Source: Aldersonia sp. NBC_00410 (lineage in GTDB: Bacteria > Actinomycetota > Actinomycetes > Mycobacteriales > Mycobacteriaceae). Taken from it: 64,000 bases of DNA. Positions 15,808 through 25,002 of the stretch are shown piece by piece (positions within the stretch are counted from its first letter, which is position 1; every line of letters begins with the position of its first letter). The notes beneath the pieces were generated by a model. The model was given only the letters and a program-made list of their open reading frames with translations. It searched no databases and was not told the origin of the DNA. The stretch lies in contig NZ_JAPENM010000003.1 in NCBI RefSeq assembly GCF_026342035.1, positions 496,001-560,000 of the forward strand, read 5' to 3'. The position numbers and the translations under genes were made by a program.

Positions 15808-17936
15808 CCGCCACTCTCGAGGTGCGCCCCGGCGCACCGGCCGCCGAGCCGGACCACCGCAAGAAACGCTGGGAATGGTGGGCGTTGGCCGCACTGCTGA
15901 TCGGCACCGCCGTCGCCTATCTGTGGGCGCTCGGCGATTCCGGCTGGGGCAACTCGTTCTACAGCGCCGCGGTGCAGGCAGGCTCGCAGTCGTGGAAGGC
16001 CTTCTTCTTCGGCTCCTCGGATGCCGCGAACTCGATCACCGTCGACAAACCACCCGCCTCGCTGTGGCTGATGGAACTGTCGGTTCGGGTCTTCGGGCTG
16101 AGCAGCTGGGCCATCCTGGTACCGCAGGCATTGCTCGGCGTTGCGTCGGTTGCGTTGCTGTGGGCAACGATTCGGCGCTACTTCGGTGCCGCCGCGGGCC
16201 TGCTCGCCGGCCTGGTGCTGGCGCTGACGCCGATCGCGGTGCTGATGTTCCGGTTCAACAACCCGGATGCGCTGTTGGTGTTCCTGATGATCGCCGCGGT
16301 GTGGGCGATGATGCGCGCGGTCTCCGATGGCCGTACCCGCTGGCTCGTGCTCACCGGCGTGTTCGTCGGATTCGGTTTCCTCACCAAGCAACTGCAGGTG
16401 ATGCTGGTCGTGCCGCCGCTGGCGCTGACCTACCTGATCGCCGGTCCGCCGAAATTCGGCAAGCGCCTCGCGCAGCTGTTCGCCGCACTCGGCGCGATGA
16501 TCGTGTCCGCCGGCTGGTGGCTCGCCGCAGTCGAGCTGTGGCCGGCTTCGTCGCGGCCGTGGATCGGTGGCTCGCAGAACAATTCGATCCTCGAGCTGAC
16601 CCTCGGCTACAACGGTCTCGGCCGGCTCAGTGGTACTGAGCGAGGCAGTGTCGTGCCCGGCGGCGGCGACCGGACAGGTGCGGCGCAGGGCGCGGCAGAT
16701 GCCGCAGGCGGGATGCCCGCAGGTGCCGCGGCAGGGATGCCCGCGGGTATGGCCGACGGTGGCGGATTCCCCGGCGGCGGAGGCGGTCCCGGTGGCGGTG
16801 GCGGCATGTGGGGCTCGACGGGTATCGGCAGGATGTTCGAGTCGGCACAGGGCGGCCAGATCGCGTGGCTCATCCCGGCGGCGCTCGCCCTACTCGTCCT
16901 CGGTCTCGTGCTGCGTGGCCGTGCCCCGCGGACCGACGTCAACCGTGCCGCGCTGATCGTCTGGGGCGGTTGGCTGCTCGTCACCGGCATCACGTTCAGC
17001 TTCATGGCCGGCATCTTCCACGCCTACTACACCGTGGCGCTTGCGCCTGCGGTTGCCGCGCTCGTCGGCGCCGGATCAGTGCTCGCCTGGCGCGAACGCG
17101 ACAAGCTGTGGGTGCGTATCTCGCTCGCCGCGACGGTGCTGCTGACTGCCTGGGTGTCCTGGGTTCTGCTCTCGCGGGCAACAGATTTCGTGCCGTGGCT
17201 GCGCTGGGTCGTAGTCTTCGCCGCGGTGGTCGCCACCGTGCTGATCGTGGCACCGAAGCTCACCGGAAAGCTGGCCCTGGCCGGTGCCGGAGCGGCGCTG
17301 ATCGTGGGTCTTGCCGGCCCGACGGCATACGCCATCGACACCATCTCGACCCCGCACACCGGCTCGATCGTCTCTGCAGGTCCCAGTTCCGGGTTCGGAC
17401 CCGGTGGCATGGGCGGCCCCGGTGGCCGGCGTGACGGTATGCGCGGCTTCGGTCGCGATCCCAACATCGGCGCAGTGCCGATGATGCCGGGCCAGGATGG
17501 CACGACGAACACCCAGGGCGGCATGGCCCCACCGACCGGTCAGGACATGCAACGCGGTGGCATGGGCGGTGCGGGTGGCCTGCTGAACGGCAGCAACCCG
17601 AGCGCCGAGATGGTCGCGCTGCTCGAGCATGATGCGGACTCCTACACCTGGGTCGCCGCGGCGATCGGTTCGCAGAATGCGTCGGGCTATCAGCTGGCCA
17701 CCGAGGAGCCGGTGATGCCGATCGGCGGGTTCAACGGCACCGACCCGTCGCCGACCCTGGCGGAGTTCCAGCAGTACGTCGCCGACGGCAAGATCCACTA
17801 CTTCGTCGGTGGTGGCGGTGGCCCCGGCGGCGGCGAGGGATCGTCTTCGGAGATCTCCACCTGGATCCAGGAGCACTTCACGGCGAAGACGGTGGGCGGA
17901 GTGACGGTCTACGACCTCACTGCTCCGACCTCCTGA
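15804..17936 (+). CDS. GT39/ArnT-like glycosyltransferase (YkcB type)
   Basis: 710-aa polytopic membrane protein of the dolichyl-phosphate-mannose:protein mannosyltransferase superfamily. The first loop carries the conserved acidic motif in DSGWGNSFYSAAVQAG and DKPPASLW; about a dozen membrane helices follow. Two Gly/Met-rich low-complexity external segments (about residues 285-335 and 525-590) interrupt it, and the end (AEMVALLEHDADSYTWVAAAIGSQNASGYQLAT... HYFVGGGGG) is the YkcA/B C-terminal domain. Together with the upstream GT2-GtrA protein it resembles the B. subtilis YkcC-YkcB pair. Likely adds a polyprenyl-linked sugar to an external acceptor; acceptor unknown. Confidence 0.85.
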   Translation: MTATLEVRPGAPAAEPDHRKKRWEWWALAALLIGTAVAYLWALGDSGWGNSFYSAAVQAGSQSWKAFFFGSSDAANSITVDKPPASLWLMELSVRVFGLSSWAILVPQALLGVASVALLWATIRRYFGAAAGLLAGLVLALTPIAVLMFRFNNPDALLVFLMIAAVWAMMRAVSDGRTRWLVLTGVFVGFGFLTKQLQVMLVVPPLALTYLIAGPPKFGKRLAQLFAALGAMIVSAGWWLAAVELWPASSRPWIGGSQNNSILELTLGYNGLGRLSGTERGSVVPGGGDRTGAAQGAADAAGGMPAGAAAGMPAGMADGGGFPGGGGGPGGGGGMWGSTGIGRMFESAQGGQIAWLIPAALALLVLGLVLRGRAPRTDVNRAALIVWGGWLLVTGITFSFMAGIFHAYYTVALAPAVAALVGAGSVLAWRERDKLWVRISLAATVLLTAWVSWVLLSRATDFVPWLRWVVVFAAVVATVLIVAPKLTGKLALAGAGAALIVGLAGPTAYAIDTISTPHTGSIVSAGPSSGFGPGGMGGPGGRRDGMRGFGRDPNIGAVPMMPGQDGTTNTQGGMAPPTGQDMQRGGMGGAGGLLNGSNPSAEMVALLEHDADSYTWVAAAIGSQNASGYQLATEEPVMPIGGFNGTDPSPTLAEFQQYVADGKIHYFVGGGGGPGGGEGSSSEISTWIQEHFTAKTVGGVTVYDLTAPTS

Positions 17937-18041
17937 CCCCCGACGGCGTCCAGGACTCCTACGGTTGATCAAACCCGGAATTGTGGAGTGACGTAAACCA
18001 TGGACCCGGTGCCGGATATGTCGAGGCAGCCCAGGAGTCCG

Positions 18042-18047
18042 TATCGT
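18042..18047 (+). promoter_or_regulatory. -10 box, leaderless-type, purD
   Basis: TATCGT, 6 nt, then GTG 18054; no ribosome site in between. Confidence 0.5.
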
Positions 18048-18053
18048 GACACC

Positions 18054-19307
18054 GTGCGCGTACTCGTCATCGGATCCGGAGCCCGTGAACACGCCCTGCT
18101 GCTCGCCCTGGCGAGCGATCCGGGCGTCGCCGAATTGTTCTGTGCGCCCGGCAATGCCGGTATTGCTTCCGTTGCGACGGTCCGTTCGGTCGACGCGTCC
18201 TCCGACGAGTCGGTCGTCGCGCTGGCCACCGATGTCGCCGCCGATCTGGTGGTCATCGGGCCCGAGGTGCCGCTCGTGCTCGGCGTCGCCGACGCGGTGC
18301 GCGCGGCGGGGATCGCCTGCTTCGGGCCCTCCGCCGCCGCCGCCCGGATCGAGGGCTCGAAGGCGTTCGCGAAGGACGTCATGGCCGCCGCCGGCGTCCG
18401 CACCGCGCACAGCGAGATCGTCGACACCCCGGCGAAGCTCGACGAGGCACTCGATCGATTCGGCCCGAACTGGGTCGTCAAGGACGACGGTCTGGCCGCC
18501 GGTAAGGGCGTCGTGGTGACCACCGATCGCGCCGCGGCCCGCGACCACGCCGCAGAACTACTCGAAAACGGCCACCCGGTGCTGCTCGAATCGTTCCTCG
18601 ACGGGCCGGAGGTATCGCTGTTCTGCCTGGTCGACGGCGAAACCGTGGTGCCACTGCTGCCCGCGCAGGACCACAAGCGGGTCGGCGACAACGATGCGGG
18701 CCCGAACACCGGCGGGATGGGTGCGTACACGCCGTTGCCCTGGCTGCCGGAGGGCAGCGTCGACACCATCGTTGCCGACGTCGTCGTGCCGGTCGCCGCC
18801 GAGCTGGTGCGTCGCGGCTGCGGGTTCAGCGGGCTGCTCTACGCGGGGCTGGCGATGGGCAAGAACGGACCCGCGGTGGTGGAGTTCAACTGCCGCTTCG
18901 GTGACCCGGAGACCCAGGCCGTGCTCGCGCTGCTCGACAGCCCGCTCGGCGAGCTGCTGTACGCGACGGCGACCGGGTCGCTCGCGCAGCAGCCCGCGCC
19001 GCGGTGGCGCGACGGCGCTGCCGTGACCGTGGTGCTCGCCGCCGAATATTATCCGGCCACGCCCCGCACCGGTGACGTGATCACCGGTGCGGACATCGAC
19101 GGCGTGCTGCACGCCGGCACCGCACAGCGCGACGACGGCACGATCGTCTCCGCCGGCGGGCGGGTTCTCAGCGTGATCGGCACGGGCGCCGATCTGTCCG
19201 CCGCGCGCACCGAGGCGTATGGGCGACTGGCGTCGATCAAGTTGCCGGGCAGTCACTTTCGGACCGACATCGGGCTTGGCGCGGTCGAGGGGCGGATCAC
19301 CGTCTGA
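18054..19307 (+). CDS. purD: phosphoribosylamine-glycine ligase
   Basis: 417-aa ATP-grasp enzyme, second step of purine synthesis (phosphoribosylamine + glycine + ATP to GAR). Start of domain [18 protein letters not shown]-grasp motifs [17 protein letters not shown] and [15 protein letters not shown], and the signature [12 protein letters not shown] followed by [15 protein letters not shown] 18054 matches the family N-terminus and has a TATCGT -10 box 6 nt upstream, whereas the open frame from 18000 is not homologous. First of the pur genes strung across the window. Confidence 0.96.
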   Translation: MRVLVIGSGAREHALLLALASDPGVAELFCAPGNAGIASVATVRSVDASSDESVVALATDVAADLVVIGPEVPLVLGVADAVRAAGIACFGPSAAAARIEGSKAFAKDVMAAAGVRTAHSEIVDTPAKLDEALDRFGPNWVVKDDGLAAGKGVVVTTDRAAARDHAAELLENGHPVLLESFLDGPEVSLFCLVDGETVVPLLPAQDHKRVGDNDAGPNTGGMGAYTPLPWLPEGSVDTIVADVVVPVAAELVRRGCGFSGLLYAGLAMGKNGPAVVEFNCRFGDPETQAVLALLDSPLGELLYATATGSLAQQPAPRWRDGAAVTVVLAAEYYPATPRTGDVITGADIDGVLHAGTAQRDDGTIVSAGGRVLSVIGTGADLSAARTEAYGRLASIKLPGSHFRTDIGLGAVEGRITV

Positions 19308-19316
19308 CCGAGGCGC

Positions 19317-20078
19317 TCAGGCCAGCGAGAGACCGTGCAGCGCCAGCCAGCGCGCAGGGTCGACGTGCTGCCCGTTGATGATCACCTCGAAGTGCAGGTG
19401 CGGGCCGGTGGAGTCGCCGCGGTTGCCGACGCGGGCGATCTGCATTCCCGCCGGCACCCGTTCGCCGACCGAGACGAAGAAGTCGTACATGTGCCCGTAG
19501 ACGGTGATCGTGCCGTCGTCGTGCCGGATGCGCACCCACAGACCGAACCCGCTCGCCGGTCCGGCGTCGATCACGACACCCGACGCCGCGGCATAGATAG
19601 GGCTACCGATCGGGGCCGCGATGTCGATGCCTTGGTGCATCGTGCCCCAGCGGGCGCCGAAGCCCGAGGTGTACGCACCACGCGCGGGCAGCGCGTAGCC
19701 GCCGAGGCCGCCGATCCCACCGAGTCCACCGCTGCCCGACCCGCCGAGCCACGGCTGCCATTCACCGGCAACCGCAGCGGCGGCTTCGGCCTTGGCCCGC
19801 GCGAGGGTCTGACGGGCGGCGAACTCGACCACGTGCCGCTCGCGAACCTCCTCGCCCTTGGCGATCTGGTGCATGTACACCGAACTCGACCGCGGTGTCA
19901 TCAACACCTGCTGCTGCTGATCGGCGCCGAGTACGTGGTTGGTCCCGGCATGGCGATCGACTCCGAGGGGAATGGTGTCGGCCGCCGCAAGGATGAGGGC
20001 GGCAGCGGCGATCACCGCGTATGCGACGCGTCGACGCACCACGCCATGGCCCTCCGATGTCGTTCGTGCTCGCTCCAT
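19317..20078 (-). CDS. M23 family (LytM-type) peptidase, exported
   Basis: 253 aa. N-terminal signal or anchor (RRRVAYAVIAAAALILAAADTI, about 14-35), a helical linker (ERHVVEFAARQTLARAKAEAAAA), a Gly-rich segment (GGSGSGGLGGIGGLGG) and a C-terminal M23 domain with the zinc ligands in MHQGIDIAAP (H, D) and GPHLHFEV (HxH). Such enzymes cut peptidoglycan cross-links or activate amidases outside the membrane. All zinc ligands are present, so it should be active. Convergent with purD, 9 bp between stops. Confidence 0.9.
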   Translation of the reverse strand: MERARTTSEGHGVVRRRVAYAVIAAAALILAAADTIPLGVDRHAGTNHVLGADQQQQVLMTPRSSSVYMHQIAKGEEVRERHVVEFAARQTLARAKAEAAAAVAGEWQPWLGGSGSGGLGGIGGLGGYALPARGAYTSGFGARWGTMHQGIDIAAPIGSPIYAAASGVVIDAGPASGFGLWVRIRHDDGTITVYGHMYDFFVSVGERVPAGMQIARVGNRGDSTGPHLHFEVIINGQHVDPARWLALHGLSLA

Positions 20079-20176
20079 GGCGGCGCGGGCAGGTCAGTCG
20101 CGACGATAACAGCGACCCGGTGCGGGCGAAACAATCGCGCAGTGCGGGCGTGCGCCGTGGGTGGGCGGCGACCTAC

Positions 20177-20182
20177 TAGCGT
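20177..20182 (+). promoter_or_regulatory. -10 box, leaderless-type, aminotransferase gene
   Basis: TAGCGT, 7 nt, then GTG 20190. Confidence 0.5.
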
Positions 20183-20189
20183 CGAACGG

Positions 20190-21338
20190 GTGCGCAGCGA
20201 ATCCGAACGCTCGAAGGTGGAGCCGTTTCATGTGATGGATGTGTGGAAAGCGGCGACCGAGCGCGGCCGCACGCACGGTGACGTGCTCTCCCTCGCCGCG
20301 GGGCAGCCGTCCACCCCGGCCCCTGCGGCGGTGCTGCGCGCGACGGCCGAGGCGCTCGGGACCGAGCTGCTCGGCTACACCGAGACGTTCGGGATCGAGC
20401 CGTTGCGCGCCGCGATCGCAGCCCATCACCGCGACACCACCGGCGTCGCCGTCGATGCCGAGGACGTGGTCGTCACGACCGGCTCCTCGGGGGCATTCAC
20501 GCTGATCTTCCTGGCCGCGTTCGATCTCGGTGACACCGTGGTCGTCGCCCGTCCCGGCTACCCGGCGTACCGCAACACGCTCGCCGCCCTCGGCTGCAAG
20601 GTCGTCGAGCTCGACTGCGGCCCCGAGACCCGGTTCCAGCCGACCGTCGCGATGCTGGACGCGCTGCCCGCCCCGCCCGCGGGGCTGATCGTCGCGAGCC
20701 CGGCGAATCCGACCGGCACGATCATCGATCCGGATGAACTCGCCGCGCTCGCGCGCTGGTGCGAGGAGCACGGGACGCTGCTCATTTCCGACGAGATCTA
20801 CCACGGGATCGTGTTCGGTGCGCAGGCCACCGCGAGCGCCTGGCAGACCTCACGCGAATCGGTGGTGATCGGTTCGGTGTCGAAGTACTTCTCGATGACC
20901 GGCTGGCGGTTGGGGTGGATGCTGGTGCCCTCGTCGCTGCGCCGCGCCTTGCAGCGGCTGGCGTCGAATATGACGGTGTGCCCGCCCGCGATTTCGCAGT
21001 TCGCGGCGATCGCCGCGTTCACCGCCGAGGCGAAGGCCGAACTGGACTCGCACGTGCGCCGCTACGCGGTGAATCGGGAGGTGCTGCTGCGCGGTTTGCC
21101 CGAGATCGGCATGGGCGATCTCGCGCCTGCCGACGGCGCGTTCTATGCCTATGCCAACATCGGGCACCGCACCGACGACAGCACGCTGTGGTGCCGCCGG
21201 GTGCTGGCCGAGACCGGCGTTGCCCTGGCCCCGGGGATCGACTTCGATACCGTGAATGGTGTTCGGACCGTGCGGTTTTCATTTGCCGGGGCGACCGCGG
21301 ACATCGAGGAGGCACTGGACCGGCTGCGTACCGTCTGA
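20190..21338 (+). CDS. PLP-dependent aminotransferase (fold type I, class I/II)
   Basis: 382 aa. Class I/II aminotransferase: LSLAAGQPSTPAP at the N-terminus, GYTETFGIEPLRAAIAAH, substrate-site SPANPTGTII, SDEIYHGIVF and the PLP lysine Lys232 in SVSKYFSMTGWRLGW; the phosphate-binding Arg region FRTVRFSFAG is near the end. It resembles AspC/AlaA-like enzymes that transaminate aspartate, alanine or aromatic amino acids; substrate not certain. The GTG start fits a -10 box 7 nt upstream; the frame is open far upstream but without homology. Located at the position where mycobacteria have other genes between purD and purB. Confidence 0.88.
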   Translation: MRSESERSKVEPFHVMDVWKAATERGRTHGDVLSLAAGQPSTPAPAAVLRATAEALGTELLGYTETFGIEPLRAAIAAHHRDTTGVAVDAEDVVVTTGSSGAFTLIFLAAFDLGDTVVVARPGYPAYRNTLAALGCKVVELDCGPETRFQPTVAMLDALPAPPAGLIVASPANPTGTIIDPDELAALARWCEEHGTLLISDEIYHGIVFGAQATASAWQTSRESVVIGSVSKYFSMTGWRLGWMLVPSSLRRALQRLASNMTVCPPAISQFAAIAAFTAEAKAELDSHVRRYAVNREVLLRGLPEIGMGDLAPADGAFYAYANIGHRTDDSTLWCRRVLAETGVALAPGIDFDTVNGVRTVRFSFAGATADIEEALDRLRTV

Positions 21339-21432
21339 AACACCGACGCCCCATTCGCAACGGGATGATCGCAGTATCAACAACATTGCCGATTCCGCCG
21401 TGGTAGCCGACGCGTGCTGTCACGATTACACG

Positions 21433-22041
21433 GTGACCACAGCGACCACTCCGAAGGGGGAACGTCGTCGGCGCGCCCTGGTCGCTGCCGCAGCCGAGTT
21501 GATGCAACAAGGTGGGTTCGAAGCGGTGCGGCATCGGTCGGTCGCCAGCAGGGCGGATCTGCCACTCGCCGCAACCACCTACTATTTCGAGTCGCTCGAC
21601 GACTTGATCATTGCCGCAGTGGAATTCAGCGGCAACGCCGAACTCGACGCGATGCGTCGGCGGGTGGACCACGTCACCCACCGAAGGCGCGGAGCGGAGT
21701 CCACCGTCGACCTCATCCTCGACTTGACGTTGAGTGATGCCGACGATTCGGTCGGACGCGAACGGTTGCTTGCACATTACGAGCGGCTCCTCGTCGCCGC
21801 GCGCCGGCCGGAATTGCGGGAGGTGCAGCTGCGGCTGCGCGGGGCGTTCGACGACATGCTCGGCGATGCGCTGCGGCGGTGCGGCAGGCAGGTGCGTGCC
21901 GAGCAACTGCGCCGTCTGGTTGCGGTGGTCGACGGTGCGCTCATCGGTGCGCTCACCGAGATCGATCCGGCGCCGCGCAAGGTGGCCCGCGGGGCGTTGC
22001 TGGAGGTCATCGACTTCGTCGCGCCGTCCGCCGAACGCTAG
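21433..22041 (+). CDS. TetR family transcriptional regulator
   Basis: 202 aa. N-terminal helix-turn-helix: GERRRRALVAAAAELMQQGGFEAVRHRSVASRADLPLAATTYYFESLDDL, the TetR recognition helix with TTYYFES. The ligand domain has no special marks. GTG 21433 is the start where homology begins. It lies 95 bp after the aminotransferase and 32 bp before purB on the same strand. A TetR-type gene also precedes purB in mycobacteria as I recall, so this is an inherited neighbour and not evidence of purine control. Confidence 0.85.
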   Translation: MTTATTPKGERRRRALVAAAAELMQQGGFEAVRHRSVASRADLPLAATTYYFESLDDLIIAAVEFSGNAELDAMRRRVDHVTHRRRGAESTVDLILDLTLSDADDSVGRERLLAHYERLLVAARRPELREVQLRLRGAFDDMLGDALRRCGRQVRAEQLRRLVAVVDGALIGALTEIDPAPRKVARGALLEVIDFVAPSAER

Positions 22042-22059
22042 ATCGCGGGCGGTCTCTCC

Positions 22060-22065
22060 TAGACT
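22060..22065 (+). promoter_or_regulatory. -10 box, leaderless-type, purB
   Basis: TAGACT, 8 nt, then GTG 22074. The spacing is identical to that at purC. Confidence 0.55.
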
Positions 22066-22073
22066 GGACAGCC

Positions 22074-23537
22074 GTGAGCGCCGAGAATGCCAGCCCCAAC
22101 AGTCCCAGTCCCGTCCGGGTCCCGAACGTCCTCGCCACGCGGTACGCCAGCCCAGAGCTGACCCGCTTGTGGTCGCCCGAGTACAAGATCGTGCTCGAGC
22201 GTCAGCTCTGGCTCGAGGTGCTGCGTGCACAGGCCGAACTCGGTACCGATTCTGCGGTCTCCGCGGATGTGATCGCGGACTACGAACGGGTGCTCGACCG
22301 GGTCGATCTCGCCTCCATCGCCGAGCGCGAGCGGGTCACCCGGCACGACGTGAAGGCGCGCATCGAGGAGTTCAACGCGCTCGCCGGGCACGAGCACGTG
22401 CACAAGGGCATGACCAGCCGTGACCTCACCGAGAACGTCGAACAGCTGCAGGTGCTGCGCTCGCTCGAGCATGTGCACGGTCACGGCGTCGCGATCGCGG
22501 CCCGGCTTGCGGAGCGCGCGGCGCAGTACCAGACCGTCGTGATGGCGGGGCGCTCGCACAATGTGGCCGCGCAGGCGACGACGCTCGGCAAGCGGTTCGC
22601 GTCTGCGGCGGACGAGCTGTTGGTGGCGCTGGCCCGGCTGCGCGAACTGATCGAGCGCTACCCGTTGCGCGGGATCAAGGGACCGATGGGCACCGCGCAG
22701 GACATGCTCGACCTGCTCGGCGGTGACGCGGCCAAACTCGACGCGCTCGAACGCAAAGTCGCCGACCATCTCGGTTTCGCGCACGTGTTCACCAGCGTCG
22801 GCCAGGTGTACCCGCGCTCGCTGGACCACGATGCGATCTCGGCGCTGGTTCAGGTCGGTGCAGGCCCGTCGTCGCTCGCCCACACGATCCGGCTGATGGC
22901 CGGGCACGAGCTGGTCACCGAGGGTTTCCAGCCGGGGCAGGTCGGCTCGTCGGCGATGCCGCACAAGATGAACACCCGCTCCTGTGAGCGCGTCAACGGC
23001 CTGCAGGTGGTGCTGCGCGGCTACGCCTCGATGACCGCCGAGCTCGCCGGCGCGCAATGGAACGAGGGCGACGTGTTCTGCTCGGTGGTGCGTCGCGTCG
23101 CGCTGCCGGACGCGTTCTTCGCCATCGACGGCTTGATGGAGACCTTCCTGACCGTGATCGCGGAGTTCGGCGCCTACCCGGCGGTGATCGAGCGGGAGCT
23201 CAACCGCTACCTGCCCTTCCTGGCGACCACCCGGATCCTGATGGCGGCGGTCCGCACCGGCGTCGGCCGCGAGACCGCGCACGAGGTCATCAAAGAGCAC
23301 GCGGTCGCGGTCGCGCTCGCGATGCGTGAGCAGGGCCGTGAGCCCGATCTGCTGGACCGGCTCGCCGCCGACGAGCGCCTGCCGCTGGACCGGGCTGCGC
23401 TCGATGCCGCGCTCGAGGACAAGTCCGCGTTTATCGGGGCGGCCCAGGCGCAGGTGGCCGCGGTGGTGGCCGAGGTGGACAAGCTGGTGCGGCAGTACCC
23501 CGAAGCCGCGCAGTACTCGCCGTCGCCGATCCTCTAG
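22074..23537 (+). CDS. purB: adenylosuccinate lyase
   Basis: 487 aa, fumarase/aspartase superfamily; cleaves SAICAR to AICAR and adenylosuccinate to AMP. Begins VLATRYASPELTRLWSPEYKIVLERQLWLEVLRAQ; contains HKGMTSRDLTENV, AGRSHNVAAQATTLGKRF and the superfamily signature GSSAMPHKMNTRSCERV in the flexible loop with the catalytic Ser. Start GTG 22074 is supported by the TAGACT box 8 nt upstream. The stop is directly followed by ATG of a HIT gene, so both are one transcript. Confidence 0.96.
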   Translation: MSAENASPNSPSPVRVPNVLATRYASPELTRLWSPEYKIVLERQLWLEVLRAQAELGTDSAVSADVIADYERVLDRVDLASIAERERVTRHDVKARIEEFNALAGHEHVHKGMTSRDLTENVEQLQVLRSLEHVHGHGVAIAARLAERAAQYQTVVMAGRSHNVAAQATTLGKRFASAADELLVALARLRELIERYPLRGIKGPMGTAQDMLDLLGGDAAKLDALERKVADHLGFAHVFTSVGQVYPRSLDHDAISALVQVGAGPSSLAHTIRLMAGHELVTEGFQPGQVGSSAMPHKMNTRSCERVNGLQVVLRGYASMTAELAGAQWNEGDVFCSVVRRVALPDAFFAIDGLMETFLTVIAEFGAYPAVIERELNRYLPFLATTRILMAAVRTGVGRETAHEVIKEHAVAVALAMREQGREPDLLDRLAADERLPLDRAALDAALEDKSAFIGAAQAQVAAVVAEVDKLVRQYPEAAQYSPSPIL

Positions 23538-23972
23538 ATGGACCCGTACCGGATTTTCGCCGACATCGTCGCGGGGCGGGCGCCGGCGAGCAAGGTGTAC
23601 GAGGACGACGACGTGTTCGCGTTCATGGACATCCGGCCGTTCACCCCGGGGCATCTGCTGGTGATCCCGAAGATCCCCGCGCGCAGCCTCGCGGAACTCG
23701 ATCCGGCGATCGGCGGCAAGCTGTTCGCGGTCGGGCAGCGGCTCGCGGCGGCGCTGCGGGACAGCGAGGTCGGCGCCGACGGGGTGAACTTCTTCCTGGC
23801 CGACGGGGTCACCGCGGGGCAGGAGGTCTTCCACGTGCACCTGCATGTCATTCCACGAACTCCAGGTGATGGGTTCGGCCTGCGCGGGCGCCCGACGAGC
23901 CCGCGCCGTGCCGACCTCGACTATCTGGCCGGTTCCATTCGCGGCGCGCTGGAGCGTGGTTCGGCTTCGTGA
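23538..23972 (+). CDS. HIT domain protein
   Basis: 144 aa with N-terminal MDPYRIFADIVAGRAPASKVYEDDDVFAFMDIRPFTPGHLLVIPK and the triad EVFHVHLHVIPRT: a regular Hint/HIT nucleotide hydrolase, distinct from the one next to phoR. The ATG follows the purB stop with no gap, so translation depends on purB. A short hairpin (GTGAGC/GCTCAC) sits at the stop codon. The purB neighbourhood suggests a role in clearing adenylated nucleotide by-products, which is inference. Confidence 0.92.
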   Translation: MDPYRIFADIVAGRAPASKVYEDDDVFAFMDIRPFTPGHLLVIPKIPARSLAELDPAIGGKLFAVGQRLAAALRDSEVGADGVNFFLADGVTAGQEVFHVHLHVIPRTPGDGFGLRGRPTSPRRADLDYLAGSIRGALERGSAS

Positions 23973-24065
23973 GCCGCAGCTCACCCGCGCCGCCGAACGA
24001 GCGCGGGATCACCGGCGTGCCGGTCGTCAGCACGGGCGGCGCCCCCCTGCGGTGAGCCGAGGCGA

Positions 24066-24071
24066 TAGGCT
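24066..24071 (+). promoter_or_regulatory. -10 box, leaderless-type, purC
   Basis: TAGGCT, 8 nt, then GTG 24080; no ribosome site. Confidence 0.5.
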
Positions 24072-24079
24072 GAACGCCC

Positions 24080-24964
24080 GTGCGCCCTTCCCTTTCCGAG
24101 TATCAGTTTCTGGCCGGCGGCAAGATCCGCGAACTGTTCGCAATCGACGACGAGCACATGCTGCTTGTCGTCAGCGACCGGATCTCCGCCTACGACCATG
24201 TGCTCAGCACCGAGATCCCGGACAAGGGCCGCATCCTCACTGCGATGAGCTTCTACTTCTTCCGCAAGCTCGCGGTACCGAACCACATCGCGGGCGACCC
24301 CGAGGACGACCGCATCCCTGCCGAGGTGCTCGGCCGCGCGATGGTCGTCAAGCGTCTGCGGATGCTCCCTATCGAGTGCGTCGCGCGTGGCTACCTCACC
24401 GGTTCCGGCCTCGCCGACTACCAGCGCACCGGCGCGGTGTGCGGGGTGTCGTTGCCGGCGGGCCTGGTCGAGGCGAGCAAGCTGCCCGAGCCGATCTTCA
24501 CTCCGGCGGCGAAGGCCGAGCTCGGCGAGCACGACGAGAACATCGATTTCGACGGTGTCGTGGACCGGGTCGGACCGGACCTTGCGGCGAAGCTGCGCGA
24601 GGACACGATCGATATTTATTCGCGTGCGGTGATGCTGGCCGAGGAGCGGGGCATCATTCTCGCCGACACGAAGTTCGAGTTCGGCGTCGATCGTGACGGT
24701 GCCCTGGTGCTCGCCGACGAGGTGCTGACCCCGGATTCGTCGCGCTACTGGCCGGCGGACGGCTACGAGCCGGGCCGGGTGCAGCCGAGCTTCGACAAGC
24801 AATACGTGCGTGACTGGCTCACCGGCCCCGAGTCGGGCTGGGACCGCGCATCCGATACGCCCCCGCCGTCGCTGCCCGACGACGTGGTCGCGGCCACCAG
24901 GGCTCGCTACATCGAGGCATACGAGCGCATCTCCGGACTGAGTTTCGACGACTGGGTGAGCTAG
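24080..24964 (+). CDS. purC: SAICAR synthetase
   Basis: 294 aa. Phosphoribosylaminoimidazole-succinocarboxamide synthase joins CAIR and aspartate using ATP. Family marks: [29 protein letters not shown], the signature [20 protein letters not shown], and [10 protein letters not shown] with [18 protein letters not shown]. Start GTG 24080 with -10 TAGGCT 8 nt upstream. It lies 107 bp after the HIT gene and has its own promoter. Confidence 0.96.
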   Translation: MRPSLSEYQFLAGGKIRELFAIDDEHMLLVVSDRISAYDHVLSTEIPDKGRILTAMSFYFFRKLAVPNHIAGDPEDDRIPAEVLGRAMVVKRLRMLPIECVARGYLTGSGLADYQRTGAVCGVSLPAGLVEASKLPEPIFTPAAKAELGEHDENIDFDGVVDRVGPDLAAKLREDTIDIYSRAVMLAEERGIILADTKFEFGVDRDGALVLADEVLTPDSSRYWPADGYEPGRVQPSFDKQYVRDWLTGPESGWDRASDTPPPSLPDDVVAATRARYIEAYERISGLSFDDWVS

Positions 24965-24989
24965 CGGCACGACGCTCGAAGGCGGCGAC

Positions 24990-24995
24990 TACGGT
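24990..24995 (+). promoter_or_regulatory. -10 box, leaderless-type, ptrB
   Basis: TACGGT, 7 nt, then ATG 25003. The same hexamer and spacing occur at 37143. It overlaps an alternative GTG at 24994 and so argues for ATG 25003 as the start. Confidence 0.5.
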
Positions 24996-25002
24996 GGTCG
25001 GC

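Noticed and set aside
16630..17434. Alternative frames inside the Gly-rich part of the GT39 gene.
   Set aside because: High-GC shadow frames; the GT39 frame alone keeps membrane helices and family motifs.
21256..21432. In-frame extension of the TetR gene to an ATG at 21256.
   Set aside because: It would overlap the aminotransferase gene by 83 bp and adds no homologous sequence; the HTH starts soon after GTG 21433.
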